Source: Locusta migratoria
Taxonomy: Eukaryota > Arthropoda > Insecta > Orthoptera > Acrididae
Length of the DNA stretch: 64,000 nt
NCBI GenBank assembly: GCA_026315105.1
Contig: CM048744.1
Location: 354,703,168-354,767,167 of the forward strand
Reading direction: 5' to 3'
The notes under the pieces were generated by a model that was given only the letters and a program-made list of their open reading frames with translations, made no database searches and was not told where the DNA came from. Position 1 is the first letter of the stretch, and each line of letters opens with the position of its first letter. Below, piece by piece: positions 10,804 to 22,098 of this stretch. A program made the position numbers and the translations under genes.

Positions 10804-11540
10804 TAATTATGAATCTATATTTTACTAGTGATGTCACCGCGAAGTATTTCATCAGACTGAGTGTAAAATTCTACCATATTAGCAAAGTAACAGTCGGAAG
10901 ACTACCGTTACGTGCATGTTTATGTCTTATATTTAAGTCTTTGAGATATCTGAGACCATCATTACTGTCAAACGCAGTCATAGCTTTGCGATATTGTCAG
11001 AAAGCATGGTGATAAAATTTAGTTGAAGCTCTCCGCCACGTTATGAAAAAGACAGCATCAGTGTGTCGCATTACATATTGGGAGTTTAAATGACACACTC
11101 CGTGTACTGGTGCAGGGTGCGCGCACGCAGAGGGCGTTGACCCCGCCGCAGTCTTGCAGACGCTCATTTTGGCAGATACGACCGCCGCAGCCACTTTTTC
11201 GCCTCAGAGTTCAGCTGGCCGACGAGAGCCGAATTCCCGACCGACCGGCTGCTCCTTCCACGTAACAGAACAGTCACTGCCACTCGTTTGGCAGCTCCTT
11301 GCGCAGCAATAACGCTGCCAGCTCTCAACACACGTCTGTTCCTGGCTACCAACACTGTCTACAGTGTGTAGCATCCAAGTCTCTTCTACTATATTAATGC
11401 GGATTCCACGCCAGTACTTTACACTACATAATTAGTCGTAGCTAAAAGTATTTATAGTTTTTTCGATAATCTTTAAGAATCTATTTGGGAATTTAACTCT
11501 ATTTGGAGAGTTATGAATCACACATGATGAAATTGGGAAT
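10804..11540. other. Unassigned; GC-rich patch at about 11100-11350
   Basis: No motif recognised. The GC-rich patch gives small open frames on the minus strand without domain signals. Confidence 0.4.
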
Positions 11541-12436
11541 GATCTACATCTACTTCTACATACATACTCCGCAATTCACCGTAAGGTGCGTGGCGGAGGG
11601 TACACTACCACTACTAGGCATTTCCTTTCCTATTCCACTCCCAAACAGAACGAGAAAAAAAAGAATGCTTATATGCCTCCGAACGAGCCCTAATTGCTCT
11701 TATCTTGTCTTTGCGATCACCACGCGAAATGTAAGTAGGCGGCAGTAAGATTGTACTACACTCAGCTTCAAATTCCGGCCCTCTAAATTTCCTCAACAAA
11801 AATTCACGAAAAGAACGGCGTCTTTCCTCCAGCGATTCCCAATTGAGTTGCCGCAGCATTTCCATGACACTCGCGCATTGGTCGAACCTACCAGTAACAA
11901 ACCTAGCTGCTCGCCTCTGAACTGCCTCTATGTCTTCCTTTAAACTGATCTGCTGCGGGTCCCAAGCACTTGAGCAATATTCAAGACGTGGTCGTACAAG
12001 CGTTTTATACGCGATCTCCTTTACAGGTGAAGTACATCTTCCCAAAATTCTCCCAATAAACCGAAGTCGGCTGTCCGCCTTACTGTCCTTACATGTTCGT
12101 CCCATATCATATCGCTCTGCAATGTTACGCCTAGACATTTGAACGACGCGACAGCGTTAAGAAGCTCACTATTAATGCTGTATTCGAACATTATAGGATT
12201 GTTTTTCCTACTCATGCGCATCACCTTACATTTTTCTACATTGAGAGCTAGCTGCCATTCTTCGCACCAACTAGAAATTTTGTCTAAGTCATCCTGTATG
12301 CTATTACAGTCAGTTAAAGACGACACCTTCCCATACACCACTGCATCATCAGCAAACAGCCGCAAATTACTAGTTACTATGTCCATCAGATCATTTATAT
12401 AGATAGAAAATAATAGCGGCCCTATCACACTCCCCT
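11541..12436 (-). pseudogene. LINE J1 copy, RT motif B to 3' end
   Basis: On the minus strand the copy starts abruptly at VIGPLLFSIYIND (the end of motif B, 12428). It then has the intact catalytic motif LRLFADDAVVYGK (about 12335-12375), EEWQLALNVEKCKVMRMSRK, FKCLGVTLQSDMIWDEHV, and, after a frame shift near 12080, RLRFIGRILGRC and RRAARFVTGRF. It ends in the family's GTAGATGTAGATC repeat at 11541. It is 5'-truncated, with one or more frameshifts, but much less decayed than the copy at 3966-5325. Confidence 0.88.
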
Positions 12437-12774
12437 GTTTGAAAAACTAGAACTTCAAAGCATTTCAGCTTCAAACCTTTTTGTGAAAATGAAAATATTG
12501 CACAAATGACAGTTTCGTGTTAGGATATTCTCTTTTCTCCCGTAGACAGCTGTTTTGTGTGTACTAACTTACACGACTGTATACCTGCGGCATAAGAAAA
12601 ACGTCCCGTCTCCCAGATATAAGCACTGTTCCGGATTTAAATCTGATTTGTTCTTAAACCACTGTATGTTTTGTACGTATCACTCAGTCTATCATTTATT
12701 ATAAGGAAAATAGACATCGAATATATGAACAAAAATTTAAATTTTTTTTTTTTTTTGCTATGTTGTTCTGTAAT
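12437..12774. other. Unassigned, with a T-rich run at 12741-12756
   Basis: No gene. The run of T may be the tail of an older minus-strand retroposon. Confidence 0.5.
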
Positions 12775-12784
12775 ATTAGAGAAT

Positions 12785-15700
12785 GTTGTTGTTGTGGTCT
12801 TCAGTCCGGAGACTGGTTTGATGCAGCTCTCCACAATACCCTATCCTGAGCAAGCCGCTTCATCTCCACATAAGAACGGCAACCAACATCTGTCTGAATC
12901 TGCTTACTGTATCCATCTCTTGGTCTTCCTCTGCGATTTTTACCCCACACACTTCCCTCTAATGCTAAATTCACAATTCCTTGATGTCTAAGAATGTGTC
13001 CCACCAATCTATCCCTTCTTTTAGTCAAGGTATGCCAGAAATTTCTTTTCTCCCCAATTCTGTTCAGTACCTCCTCATTAGTTACGCGATCCACCCACCT
13101 AATCTTCAGCATTCTTCTGTAGCACCATATTTCAAAAGCCTCAATCCTCTTCCTGTCCACACTGTTTATCGTCCATGTCTCACTCCCATACAAGGCAACA
13201 CTCCATACAAATGCCCTCAGAAAGGACTTCCTCAGGCTTAAATCAATATTCGATGTTAACAAATTTCTCTTTTTCAAGAACGCTTTTCTACCCATTGCCA
13301 TTCTGCATTTTATATCCTCTGTACTGCGACCATCATTTGTTATTTTACTGCCCAAGTAACAAAACTCATCTACCTCCTTTATTGCTTCGTTTCCCAATCT
13401 AATTCCTTCAGCATCACCTGATTTTCTTACACTGCATTCCATTACCCTAGTTTTGCTCTTGTTAATGTTCATCTTATATGCACCTTTCAGCACACTGTCC
13501 ATTCCGTTCAACTGCTCTTCCAGGTCCTTTGCTGTATCTGACAGAATTACTATGTCGTCGGCAAAACACAATGTTTTTAATTCTTCCCCCTGAACTTTTA
13601 TTCCTTCACCAAATTTCTCCTTGCTTTCCTTTATAGCTTGTTCAATGTACAAATTGAATAACATTGGAGAAAGGCTACAACCCTGTCTCACTCCCTTCCC
13701 AACCACTGCATCCCTTTCATGCCCTTCAACTCTGACAACCGCTGTCTGGTTTTTGTACAAGTTGTAAATAACCTTACGCTCCCTATATTTTACTCCTGCT
13801 TGCTTCAGAACTTGAAAGAGTTTATTCCAATCAACATTGTCAAAAGCCTTCTCCAAATCTACAAAAGCTAGAAATGTAGGTTTGCCTTTTCTTAATCTAT
13901 CTTCTAGGATAAGCCGTAAAGTGAGTATTGCCTCCCGAGTTCCTACATTTCTCCTGAACCCAAACTGATCTTCCCCGAGGTCGGCTTCTAGCAGTTTTTC
14001 CATCCTTCTGTATATAATTCGTGTTAATATTTTGCAACCATGACTTATTAAACTGATGGTTCTGTAGTTTTCACACCTGTCTGCACCTGCTTTCTTTGGA
14101 ATGGGGATTATAACATTTTTCTTATAGTCTGAGGGTACTTCGCCTGTCACATACATCTTACACACCAGGTGAAACAGGTTTGTCATGGCTGGTTCTCCCA
14201 GAGACTTCAGTAGCTCTGAGGGAATATCATCTACTCCAGGGGCCTTGTTTCGACTTTGGTCTTTCAGGGCTCTGTCAAATTCTTCTCTCAGTACAGTATC
14301 TCCTATTTCATCTTCATCTACATCCTCTTCCCTTCCTACAATATTGTGTCGAAGTTTATTTCCTTTGTAGAGCCCCTCTATATACTCTTTCCACCTTTCA
14401 GCTTTCCTTTCATTGCTGAGAACTGGTTTTCCATCCGTGTCCTTGATATTCATAGAGCTGTTTTTCTTATCTCCAAAGGTTTCTTTTATTTTCCTGTAGG
14501 CTGTATCTATTTTCCCCCTATTTATACATTCTTCTACATCCTTGCATTTGCCTTCTAGCCACTCCTGCTTAGCCATTTTGCACTTCCTGTCAATCTCATT
14601 TCTTAGTCGTCTGTACTCCATTTTGCCTGTTTCATTTACTGCATTTTTGTATTTTCTCCTTTCATCGATTAAATTTAGTATGTCCTGTGATATCCAAGGA
14701 TTTTTTGTAGGCCTTACCTTCCTACCTATTTTGTCCTCTGCTACTTTCACTATTTCATTTCTCAATTTTACCCATTCCTCCTCTACTGTTTTATTTTCCC
14801 TTGTTTCTGTCAATTGTTGCCTAAAGCTCCCTCTGAAATTCTTAAGAACCTCAGGTTCCATCAATTTATCCAGGTCCCATCTCCTTATTTTCCTACCTTT
14901 TTGTAGTTTCTTCAGTTTCAGCCTACAGTTCATAACCAACAAGTTATGGTCCGAGTCTATATCTGCCCCTGGGTATGTCTTACACTGTAAAACCTGGTTT
15001 CGAAATCTATGTCTTACCATTATAAAATCTATCTGGTATCTCCCGGTGTCTCCTGGTCTCTTCCACGTATACAACCTTCGTTTGTGATTCTTGAACCAGG
15101 TGTTTGTTATAACTAAATTATGTTCCGTGCAAAATTCTACCAGGCGGCTTCCTCTTTCATTCCTTTTGCCCAGACCATATTCACCTACTTTCTTCCCTTC
15201 CCTTCCTTGTCCTACTACCGAATTCCAGTCTCCCATAACAATTAAGTTTTCCTCTCCCTTAATTGTTTGAATAATTTCCTTTAGCTCCTCATATATTTCT
15301 TCGATTTCCTCATCATCGGCAGAGCTAGTTGGCATATAAACCTGTACTACTGTTGTCGGTGTTGGCTTCGTATCTATCTTGACAATGATAATGCGATCAC
15401 TGTACTGGTCATAGTAGTTTACCCGCATTCCTATTTTCTTATTCATTATCAATCCTACTCCTGTGATACCCCCAATTGCTTTTGTATTTATAATCCTGTA
15501 CTCACCTGACCAGAAATCCTGTTCATCCTGCCACCGAACTTCACTAATCCCCACTATATCTAACTTCAACCTATCCATTTCCCTTTTTAAATTTTCTAAT
15601 TTTCCTACTCTATTAAGGGATCTAACATTCCACGCTCCGACCCGTAGAATGCCAGTATTGTCTTTCCTGATGATCACATCCTCCTGAGTAGTCCCCGCCC

Positions 15701-16074
15701 GGAGATCCGAATGGGGGACTATTTTACCTCCGGAATATTTTACCCGAGAGGATGCCATCATCATATGTTCATACAGTAGAGCTGCATGTCCTCGGGAAAG
15801 GTAACGGCTGTAGTTTCCCCTTGCTTTCAGCCGTTCGCAGTAGCTGTGTGGCAAAGCCACATTAGCTGATGTTACAAGGCCAGCTCAGTCAATCATCCAG
15901 ACTGTTGCCCCTGTAACTACTGAAAAGGCTGCTGCCCCTCTTCAGGAACCACACGTTTGTCTGGCCTCTCCACAGATACCCCTCCGCTGTGGTTGCACCT
16001 ACGGTACGGCTATCTGTATCGTTGAAGCACGCAAGCCACCCCACCTCGGCAATGTCTGTGGTTCATGGGAGTGG
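12785..16074 (-). mobile_element. Full-length RTE-type LINE with 10-bp TSD
   Basis: The element is 3290 bp, flanked by ATTAGAGAAT at 12775-12784 and 16075-16084. It has an approximately 214-bp 5' leader, one ORF (12801-15860) and a 3' UTR of only 16 nt made of AGACC plus a CAA-repeat tail. Single-ORF structure, an APE-type endonuclease and a short microsatellite 3' end are features of the RTE clade. Other copies in the window (3577-3933, 34833-35960, and more distantly 5550-5885) are truncated or deleted. The clean boundaries and open ORF suggest recent insertion. Confidence 0.95.
12801..15860 (-). CDS. RTE-type endonuclease/reverse transcriptase, 1019 aa, intact
   Basis: The protein nicks target DNA and copies its own RNA at the nick. 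The APE-like endonuclease is at about residues 74-310, with expected catalytic positions: N78 (AWNVRSLN), E107 (GISEVRW), D211/N213 (MGDWNS), D278 (YQIDFIM) and D304-H305 (DSDHN). The RT is at about 540-840: NYRTISL (599-605), motif A LAFVDLEKAFD with D668, motif B GVRQGCSLSP (723-732), FADD (766-769) and FCYLGSKI (833-840). The C-terminal region has the YGSETW, RRMLKIRW and GHILRH signatures of the clade. The first ATG (15860) is taken as start; M33-M35 lie before the endonuclease and are alternatives. No stop or frameshift is present. Length (about 1000 aa) is normal for RTE. Translation and activity are inferred, not shown. Confidence 0.93.
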   Translation of the reverse strand: MALPHSYCERLKARGNYSRYLSRGHAALLYEHMMMASSRVKYSGGKIVPHSDLRAGTTQEDVIIRKDNTGILRVGAWNVRSLNRVGKLENLKREMDRLKLDIVGISEVRWQDEQDFWSGEYRIINTKAIGGITGVGLIMNKKIGMRVNYYDQYSDRIIIVKIDTKPTPTTVVQVYMPTSSADDEEIEEIYEELKEIIQTIKGEENLIVMGDWNSVVGQGREGKKVGEYGLGKRNERGSRLVEFCTEHNLVITNTWFKNHKRRLYTWKRPGDTGRYQIDFIMVRHRFRNQVLQCKTYPGADIDSDHNLLVMNCRLKLKKLQKGRKIRRWDLDKLMEPEVLKNFRGSFRQQLTETRENKTVEEEWVKLRNEIVKVAEDKIGRKVRPTKNPWISQDILNLIDERRKYKNAVNETGKMEYRRLRNEIDRKCKMAKQEWLEGKCKDVEECINRGKIDTAYRKIKETFGDKKNSSMNIKDTDGKPVLSNERKAERWKEYIEGLYKGNKLRHNIVGREEDVDEDEIGDTVLREEFDRALKDQSRNKAPGVDDIPSELLKSLGEPAMTNLFHLVCKMYVTGEVPSDYKKNVIIPIPKKAGADRCENYRTISLISHGCKILTRIIYRRMEKLLEADLGEDQFGFRRNVGTREAILTLRLILEDRLRKGKPTFLAFVDLEKAFDNVDWNKLFQVLKQAGVKYRERKVIYNLYKNQTAVVRVEGHERDAVVGKGVRQGCSLSPMLFNLYIEQAIKESKEKFGEGIKVQGEELKTLCFADDIVILSDTAKDLEEQLNGMDSVLKGAYKMNINKSKTRVMECSVRKSGDAEGIRLGNEAIKEVDEFCYLGSKITNDGRSTEDIKCRMAMGRKAFLKKRNLLTSNIDLSLRKSFLRAFVWSVALYGSETWTINSVDRKRIEAFEIWCYRRMLKIRWVDRVTNEEVLNRIGEKRNFWHTLTKRRDRLVGHILRHQGIVNLALEGSVWGKNRRGRPRDGYSKQIQTDVGCRSYVEMKRLAQDRVLWRAASNQSPD

Positions 16075-16089
16075 ATTAGAGAATATAGT

Positions 16090-16640
16090 GTACAAAATGA
16101 AATTAATTTTCAGTTTTGAAAAATGCTACAATACACACAGAAAATATTGAAAGCGACCCAAATCTGTGTTTTATTGGCAAGCGACTTACAAAATTAAACA
16201 GAATTACTAAAAAGAGTGCCTACACTACGGTTGCCCGTCTTCTTTTGGAGTACTGCTGGGTGCTGTGGGATCCTTATCAGGAAAGATTGACGGAGGACAT
16301 CAAAACATTGCAAAAAGGGCAGGTCGTTTTGTGTTATTCCGATACAGGGGAGAGTGTCTCAAAGAAAGCTTTACAACAACGACACATTTAGTTGCGGTGA
16401 CATCTACTTATGACATTTCTGTCGCCTATTTTCTCCTCCCAGTTCGAAAATATGTTGTTGACTGTCAGATGTATACGGAGAAATAGTCATCAAAACAAAA
16501 TAAGAGAAATCAGAGCTCGATTTACTTCATTCCAGAATAGAACGGAATGGTAGATAAATAGTGTGAAAGTGTTTTGATGAACCCTCTGCCAGATACTTCA
16601 GTGAGATTTGCAGTGTACCCCATGTACACGTAGAACAACA
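16090..16640 (+). mobile_element. LINE J2 fragment, 3' part
   Basis: The plus strand encodes a decayed thumb/C-terminal region (CFIGKRLTKLNRITKKSAYT, then LLLEYCWVLWDP). It ends with the J2 3' landmark GAACCCTCTGCCAGA and a terminal CATGTACACGTAGAA. It starts about 6 bp beyond the right TSD of the intact RTE, so the RTE may have landed beside or within it. Confidence 0.78.
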
Positions 16641-16687
16641 GTATACTATTTGTCCAAAATGTTGGGACACAAAGATACAGTGCTTCT

Positions 16688-18010
16688 TAGATTAGATTAA
16701 TTGTTCGTTCCATAGATCCATGTTGTGGAGATCCTCGTGTCTCGTGGATGTGGAACACAATTTACAAGTTGATACAATTATACTTACAGTACGAATTCAG
16801 ATACATACATAATTTGGTTCTATTCATAAATTCGTCAGTGGAATAGAAGGAGTTGGCCACTACAAAGTCTTTTAGGCTCCTCTTAAACTGATTTTTGTTT
16901 GTAGCTAATTTTGCTGGTAAATTACTGAAAATGTGTTTTCCTCGGCAGCGAACCCCTTTTTGAAGCAAAAGAAGTGCTTTTAAGTCCTTGTGTAGATCCT
17001 TTTATTCCTAGTACTGTACGTATAAATTGAATTGAGCTGTTTGTTGGAAAAACGGATATATTATTTATGACACATTTCAAGGAATAAATATACTGTGAAG
17101 CAGTAGTTAATATATCCAGTTCTTTGAAGAGGCTTCTACAGGATGTCTGTGAATTTACTCCACAAATACTACGTATTACACGCTTTGGGACTCTGAAAAC
17201 TTTTCCTTGACTTGAAGAATTACCCCAAAATATTTTACGATATGACATTATGAAATGAAAGTAAGCAAGGTATGCAAGCTTTTTTATTTTTATGTCTCCT
17301 ATGTCTGATACCACTCGTATTGCAAATACAGACTTGTTAAGTCGTTTCTGCATTTTTGTGGTGTGCTCCTCCGAACTGAATTTATTATCAAGCTGTAATC
17401 CCAAGAATTTTATACTGTCAGCCTCTTCAATCTACTCTTCTTCATACTTTATGCATATACTGGATGGGAATCTCTTACATGTTCTGAACTGCATGTAGTG
17501 AATCATTTCAAAGTTTAATGTCAATGAGTTGACTTTAAACCATTTATTAATGTTCATGAAAATATCATTAGCAGACCTTTCTAGAACTATGCTCGATATG
17601 CTATTTATTGCAATACTTTTATCATCTGCAAACAGAACAAACTCTGCTTCTGCCAGTGTAACTGATGAGATGTCATTAATGTACACAACAAAAAGCAATG
17701 GCCCTAAGATGGATCCTTATGAGACATCACATGTAAATTCATCCCACTACGATGACGACTGATGGCTTAATTCACAAGTCCCTTGCACTGACACCCTTTG
17801 TTTCCTGTTAGCGAGGTATGACAAACCATTTTTCAGTATTTCCAGTGACACTAAAAAGATGTTGTGGTTCACACTGTCAAATGTCTTTGACAAGTCACAG
17901 AAAATACCTGCTGCTTGTAATTTATTATCTAATGAATTAATCACATTCTCACTATAGGTGTAAACAGGCTTCTCGATATCAGAACCTTACAGAAATTCAA
18001 ACTGTGTTCT
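16688..18010 (-). pseudogene. Jockey/CR1-like LINE remnant, RT to 3' end
   Basis: Minus-strand pieces in order: a motif A region GIFCDLSKTFDSVNHNI (about 17860-17910), MLFVVYINDIS (end of motif B, 17698), motif C FVLFADDKSIAIN (about 17600-17640), FKVNSLTLNFEMIHYMQF, GLQLDNKFSSEEHTTK (about 17350-17400), and the C-terminal FKRSLKDFVVANSFYSTDEF (about 16835-16895). Frames change several times. The 3' end shows a TAATCTAATCT-type tail. It resembles the plus-strand element at 36570-38940, whose C terminus also ends with an F-Y-T-V-D-E-F segment. Confidence 0.86.
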
Positions 18011-18189
18011 GGACAATTTGCAGGGTGTACATTCAGTCTTGGAACACTTTCAATCATTTATTGCACAAGAACCAATTGCACAGATATCACACATATCTCA
18101 TTTTGAAGAGAAAACCTGACGGTTTATTATTTTTTTATGTAAATCGTCACAGAGTAGTTTGGAAATTTGCCGATAGCGCCAGTCGCAAA

Positions 18190-19306
18190 CATGGCGAGTT
18201 TACGTGCTATACCAGCCATGGAGCGGTCCCTCTATACAGCAACACTCATGGCACAGTGGTGTACCGGGAAACACAGTCAAGAGGCTGCAACATGTCCAAG
18301 TAGGAATATCCAGTGACAGTGCTGTCGGCGAGGAACAATGGTCCGTACAGTTTTCGATGTGACAAAGCACAAAAAACATTTACCTGTGGGTAGGGTTACC
18401 AGATATCAGCGCTCAAAAAGAGGACACTTCCAGAGTTATACAAATGAACATAAGGATTATAATTTGAAATTATCAGATGCTGAGTTATCTTGTATATTTG
18501 CATATGTAATGCCTTTATCTGGACACCTCGCAACTTGTATTACACGCTAATTACACCCCTAATTATTCCAAATTCTCTGAAATCGTAAGTTGAGCTCGAC
18601 GCACGGGCGACATCAAAAGATGATAATCTAGAAAAAGAAAAAAAAATTACCATGTTGGAAGATAAGTTAAATTCTATAGTGTTTTCATTTATGGGAGTTC
18701 AAATGATTGTATTTTTGCACTTTCACATTGAAGCAGTTGTACAACTAAAAGAAGTCATTTCCCCATTTTGCAAAAAATCCGCCAGGACTAATTTTAGGGT
18801 CCAAAAAAGATGACATGTCCGGGTAAAAGAGGACGTCTGGTCACCCTACCTTTGGGGAATCACGCTCAAATTTAATGCATTCCTGTGGATGCTTTATACC
18901 CTAGTTTCGACAATTTTGCCTGTTCGCTTTCCCATTTGTGAAAAGTGGCTTCTTCGAGAAAAATAAAGCGATCAACAAAGCCATCCCTATCATTCAATTG
19001 TTGCAACTGCGAAAAAACGCTTGTCTTTGTCGTCGTCATTGAGCTTCTGCACTAGCTCCAATTTGAATGGTTTCATAGACAGCTTCTGTCGCAGGACTTT
19101 CCACACTGTCATTGGAGGCATTTCTTTGGACACCTTATCAATGTCTCTCGTAGGCGCTCCACATTCACGTCACTCACACTGGGACGTCCGCTTCTCTTTG
19201 CATCTTACCTTACTCGGTTGTAAATATCTTTTGAACAGCTGTTGCACACTTGTTTCTGTGGAACTCCAACACACAGAAGGCTCGCTTCGCAGCTGAACTC
19301 AGCATG
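18190..19306 (-). pseudogene. Transposase remnant of a Tc1/mariner-like family, split by a MITE
   Basis: Reading the minus strand from about 19306: an N-terminal segment AAKRAFCVLEFHRNKCATA, a degraded GRPSVSDVNVERL-like linker (about 19140-19190), and an RFIFLEEATFH segment (about 18955-18985) where active relatives carry a D-E-A-T-F-H motif. On the far side of the MITE come KVNVFCALSHRKLYGPLF (about 18310-18382) and DSTVTGYSYLDML. I recognise this arrangement from a widespread arthropod transposase group with an N-terminal HTH. Several frameshifts and stops make it inactive. The family name is from memory and not certain. Confidence 0.72.
18391..18848. mobile_element. hAT-type MITE, 458 bp
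   Basis: Terminal inverted repeats TAGGGTTACCAGAT (left) and TAGGGTGACCAGAC (read inward from the right). The flanking 8-bp duplications CCTGTGGG (18383-18390) and CCTTTGGG (18849-18856) match at 7 of 8 positions. An 8-bp TSD and this TIR form are typical of hAT elements. It has no coding capacity of note and interrupts the transposase remnant. Confidence 0.9.
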
Positions 19307-19321
19307 TTTGCTATTAGCGCT

Positions 19322-19529
19322 GACTTCAAATGTTCAGATGTTTGTAACGCTAAGGGACCAAACTACTTTGGTCATAAGTCCCTAGTCTTACAAACTATTT
19401 AACCTAAGTTAAACTAACCTAAGAACAACACACACATCCAAGCCCGAGTGAGGATTTGAACCTCCGACGCGGGAGGCCTCGCGATTCGCAACGTGGCGCT
19501 TCAGATCGCCCGGCTACTCCCGCGCGTTC
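19322..19529 (-). mobile_element. tRNA-derived SINE, family B, inside a transposon arm
   Basis: A full-length minus-strand copy with the B box near 19453-19463 and a GCGGGAGTAGCC head at the right end. The short duplication TAGCGCT is at 19315-19321 and 19530-19536. It lies at the inner edge of the right arm of the surrounding transposon. Confidence 0.88.
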
Positions 19530-19689
19530 TAGCGCTATCAGCGAATTACCAAACTACGCTGTGGCGATATACATGAAAAAACATTCAGGATCTCTCTTCA
19601 AAATGACGTAAGTATGATATCTGTACAGTGTTTAGTTCTTGTGCAATAAATAATTGAAAGTGTTTCCGGACTTTATGTACTCCATGTAT

Positions 19690-22040
19690 ATACATATATA
19701 TTTTACACACGGCCGGCAGCTCTTGGACCGAACACGTTGAGCTACCGCTCCAGCTAGTCCTCTAAGCCACTGAAAGAAATGTGGAAACATCGCATTTATT
19801 TTACTCGAAATTCTACTGACGTGGAGGTCTTATCTTCCAAACATTTTTCCGTGCCTGAAAAATAATTGTCAAAAGAAATTGTGCACGAGTTAAATTGCAA
19901 TGAATCTTGACACATACTGTATGCTGACTATAATATTGCTTCCATTTGCCGACGTAATCACCAAGGTGATGCTCGCAAGACCGCCGGAGTTGCTAACGCT
20001 GTCACTTCTGAACTTGGCCAAGCGGAATGCTGTTGTCCTCTAAATTATTTGTGCCGGGCAATCTTTTCGCCTGTCAATGTAGGCTTAAGGGTACTAAAGC
20101 TTTGAACGTTCATGCTGAAGGTTGTGTTCTCAAGAGTGGGCCAACATTTAGACTTGCAGCAAAGAAAATATTTTCAGATGATCGCTGTTTTTGCATGGAG
20201 TAACTATTAAGTGAACATAATGAATCAACAGCGTGATAAATTGTCTACGCTACTGTTACGAGTCGTCGGCCGCGAGAGCAGGCAGTTCAGAGGGCTCTAG
20301 GGCAGCAGCGAGGAGGGCTGCGGCGACTTCGCCCTGTTTTATCGTCTTTCAAGGAAACAGCTGGCATCGTGCCGACACGCTAGCGACGGACCGCGGCAAG
20401 ATACGCAAAACAGCAGCCAGACAGCTGAAATACTCGCCAAGCCAAGTGGTAATCTCGCCACGGTGGCAGCAGCGTCGTGTTTATATCCGAGAAGAAGACG
20501 ATGTAGTACTGGCGTACTCTTGAGATGTAATAGGCAAGCTACAGACCTAAATGTTTACTACTTCATCAAACAACAAATTAAACAAATTATTTTATTAGAA
20601 CCTCAACTGTTAAATGCCAGTTTGTGATCTCAGAGTGTGTTTAATATAAGAAACATGATTTCTAGATAAAGTAATGGTTAAGAGAAGATACATACATTGC
20701 TAGGAAGGCAAACAAATACATTTCACCATAAAATAGGAAAATAAACAAGAGCACACGGCCATGAAACTAAAACCTGCTAATATGCACTTTGGGAAAACAT
20801 AAAGTGAAATAGTACGGTTAGAGATATATTCTATAGTATATCTGAGTAGGAACTGGCCATGAAAACACAAATATAATAAATGTTTCGAATATAAACTTGC
20901 CAGCATGGGCAGCATTGTACATTATCTAAGCCTATATGAAATATTACCGTGTTCTTGTATACAGCAAAACAACTAGTACCTTATTTTATTATTCTGTACA
21001 TGGTAGGAACATTTGCGCTTCACTATTTTTCAAGATATTAGTATAAACAAAAAATGTATTGTTGTATTTTATAGTTAAGCTTATTTCAGATCTGCAGCCC
21101 AATATGTGAAAGCAGGATTATTATGAATCGATGTAAATTAATAATTACCTTAATTTTGAATGTAAAGCTGCTATTATCTTGCCATAACATGGCCAAACTA
21201 ATTGTTTTTCATATCTTTAATAGTTGTAACAATGTATGGTATTGTAGGCCAGACTATAAAAGGAGGCCACACAAAGATCGAAAAAGGCAGTCTTGTAACA
21301 GCTTTCCAAGCCGGCACTATGCCGGTTTGTGCACCTATGTACATATTGTTGTAATGCATTGTAGGGTAAAAGTGATGAAATTAAATGGCTTTTCAGATAC
21401 CTGGTGTTTGCTCTGAGTTCTAGCCTTAATTTTGACGCACACATAAAATAGAGAACATTTCTCTAGCTGCACTTATTCTGCATGAATTCTAGGGATCCCT
21501 GTAAGCAGGTTATGTAGATGCTGTGTTTTAATAAGATTCTACATCCACGAGATATCGTGGACTTTGATGCTGTGTATACTTATTAAGACGTGAAGACCAC
21601 AATCACTGAGTCGGTGAACAGAACACTGTAATGTGGTAACGTTTTGCTCTCCAGTATACTTGCAAGCTAAGCGCTGTCGCCTGACGCCAATCTTATCACC
21701 TTGTTTGCACGCGATACAATTGGCGGAAGACGAAAATCTAATTTCGAAATCAGTTCGCTCTCATGTTTACATGTTAGGACTTGTTTTCCTCACCCAATCA
21801 AATATCGGTGGAGGAGTGTCGCTTCTCTGACTGACTCTGTAAACATGCGGTTCAGATATTGTGCACTGTGTGAAGTAAGGTCAGCACTGTTTACTTTTGT
21901 AATAGAGAGGAAGTTGTTCCAGAAGAAACTTTTCAAATCGTTATCTATGGAGACTTTCCTACTCCCACCACATCAGCGAGCGAAGTGACGCTGTGCTGAC
22001 ACACTACACTTGCATTCAGGAGGACAGAGCTTAAAATCCG
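19690..22040. other. Unassigned 2.3 kb, with a GC-rich island at about 20245-20480
   Basis: No recognised repeat or gene. The GC-rich island contains a 96-codon open frame (20233-20523, plus) rich in Ala, Arg and Ser, without any recognisable domain. An exon or a retroelement leader would both be possible. The rest is AT-rich. Confidence 0.4.
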
Positions 22041-22098
22041 CCTCAGGGCATCCTGATTTAGACTTTCCATGATTTCCCTAAATCGTTCCAGGCAAATC

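Larger units (their letters stand above)
18021..19686 (-). mobile_element. Long-TIR DNA transposon with nested hAT MITE and SINE
   Basis: The left arm (18021-18195) and right arm (about 19530-19686) are long imperfect inverted repeats. Shared landmarks include ACACTTTCAAT and ATTTATTGCACAAGAAC near the ends and GCCGATAGCGC / GCTGATAGCGC at the inner edge. The left end is CAGGGTGTACAT. Between the arms lies a minus-strand transposase remnant. The element carries a hAT MITE (18391-18848) and a SINE (19322-19529). No clear TSD was found. Confidence 0.8.

Noticed and set aside
14180..15087. Plus-strand open frames opposite the RTE ORF (up to 181 codons)
   Set aside because: They are antisense shadows of the conserved RTE coding frame and have no domain of their own.
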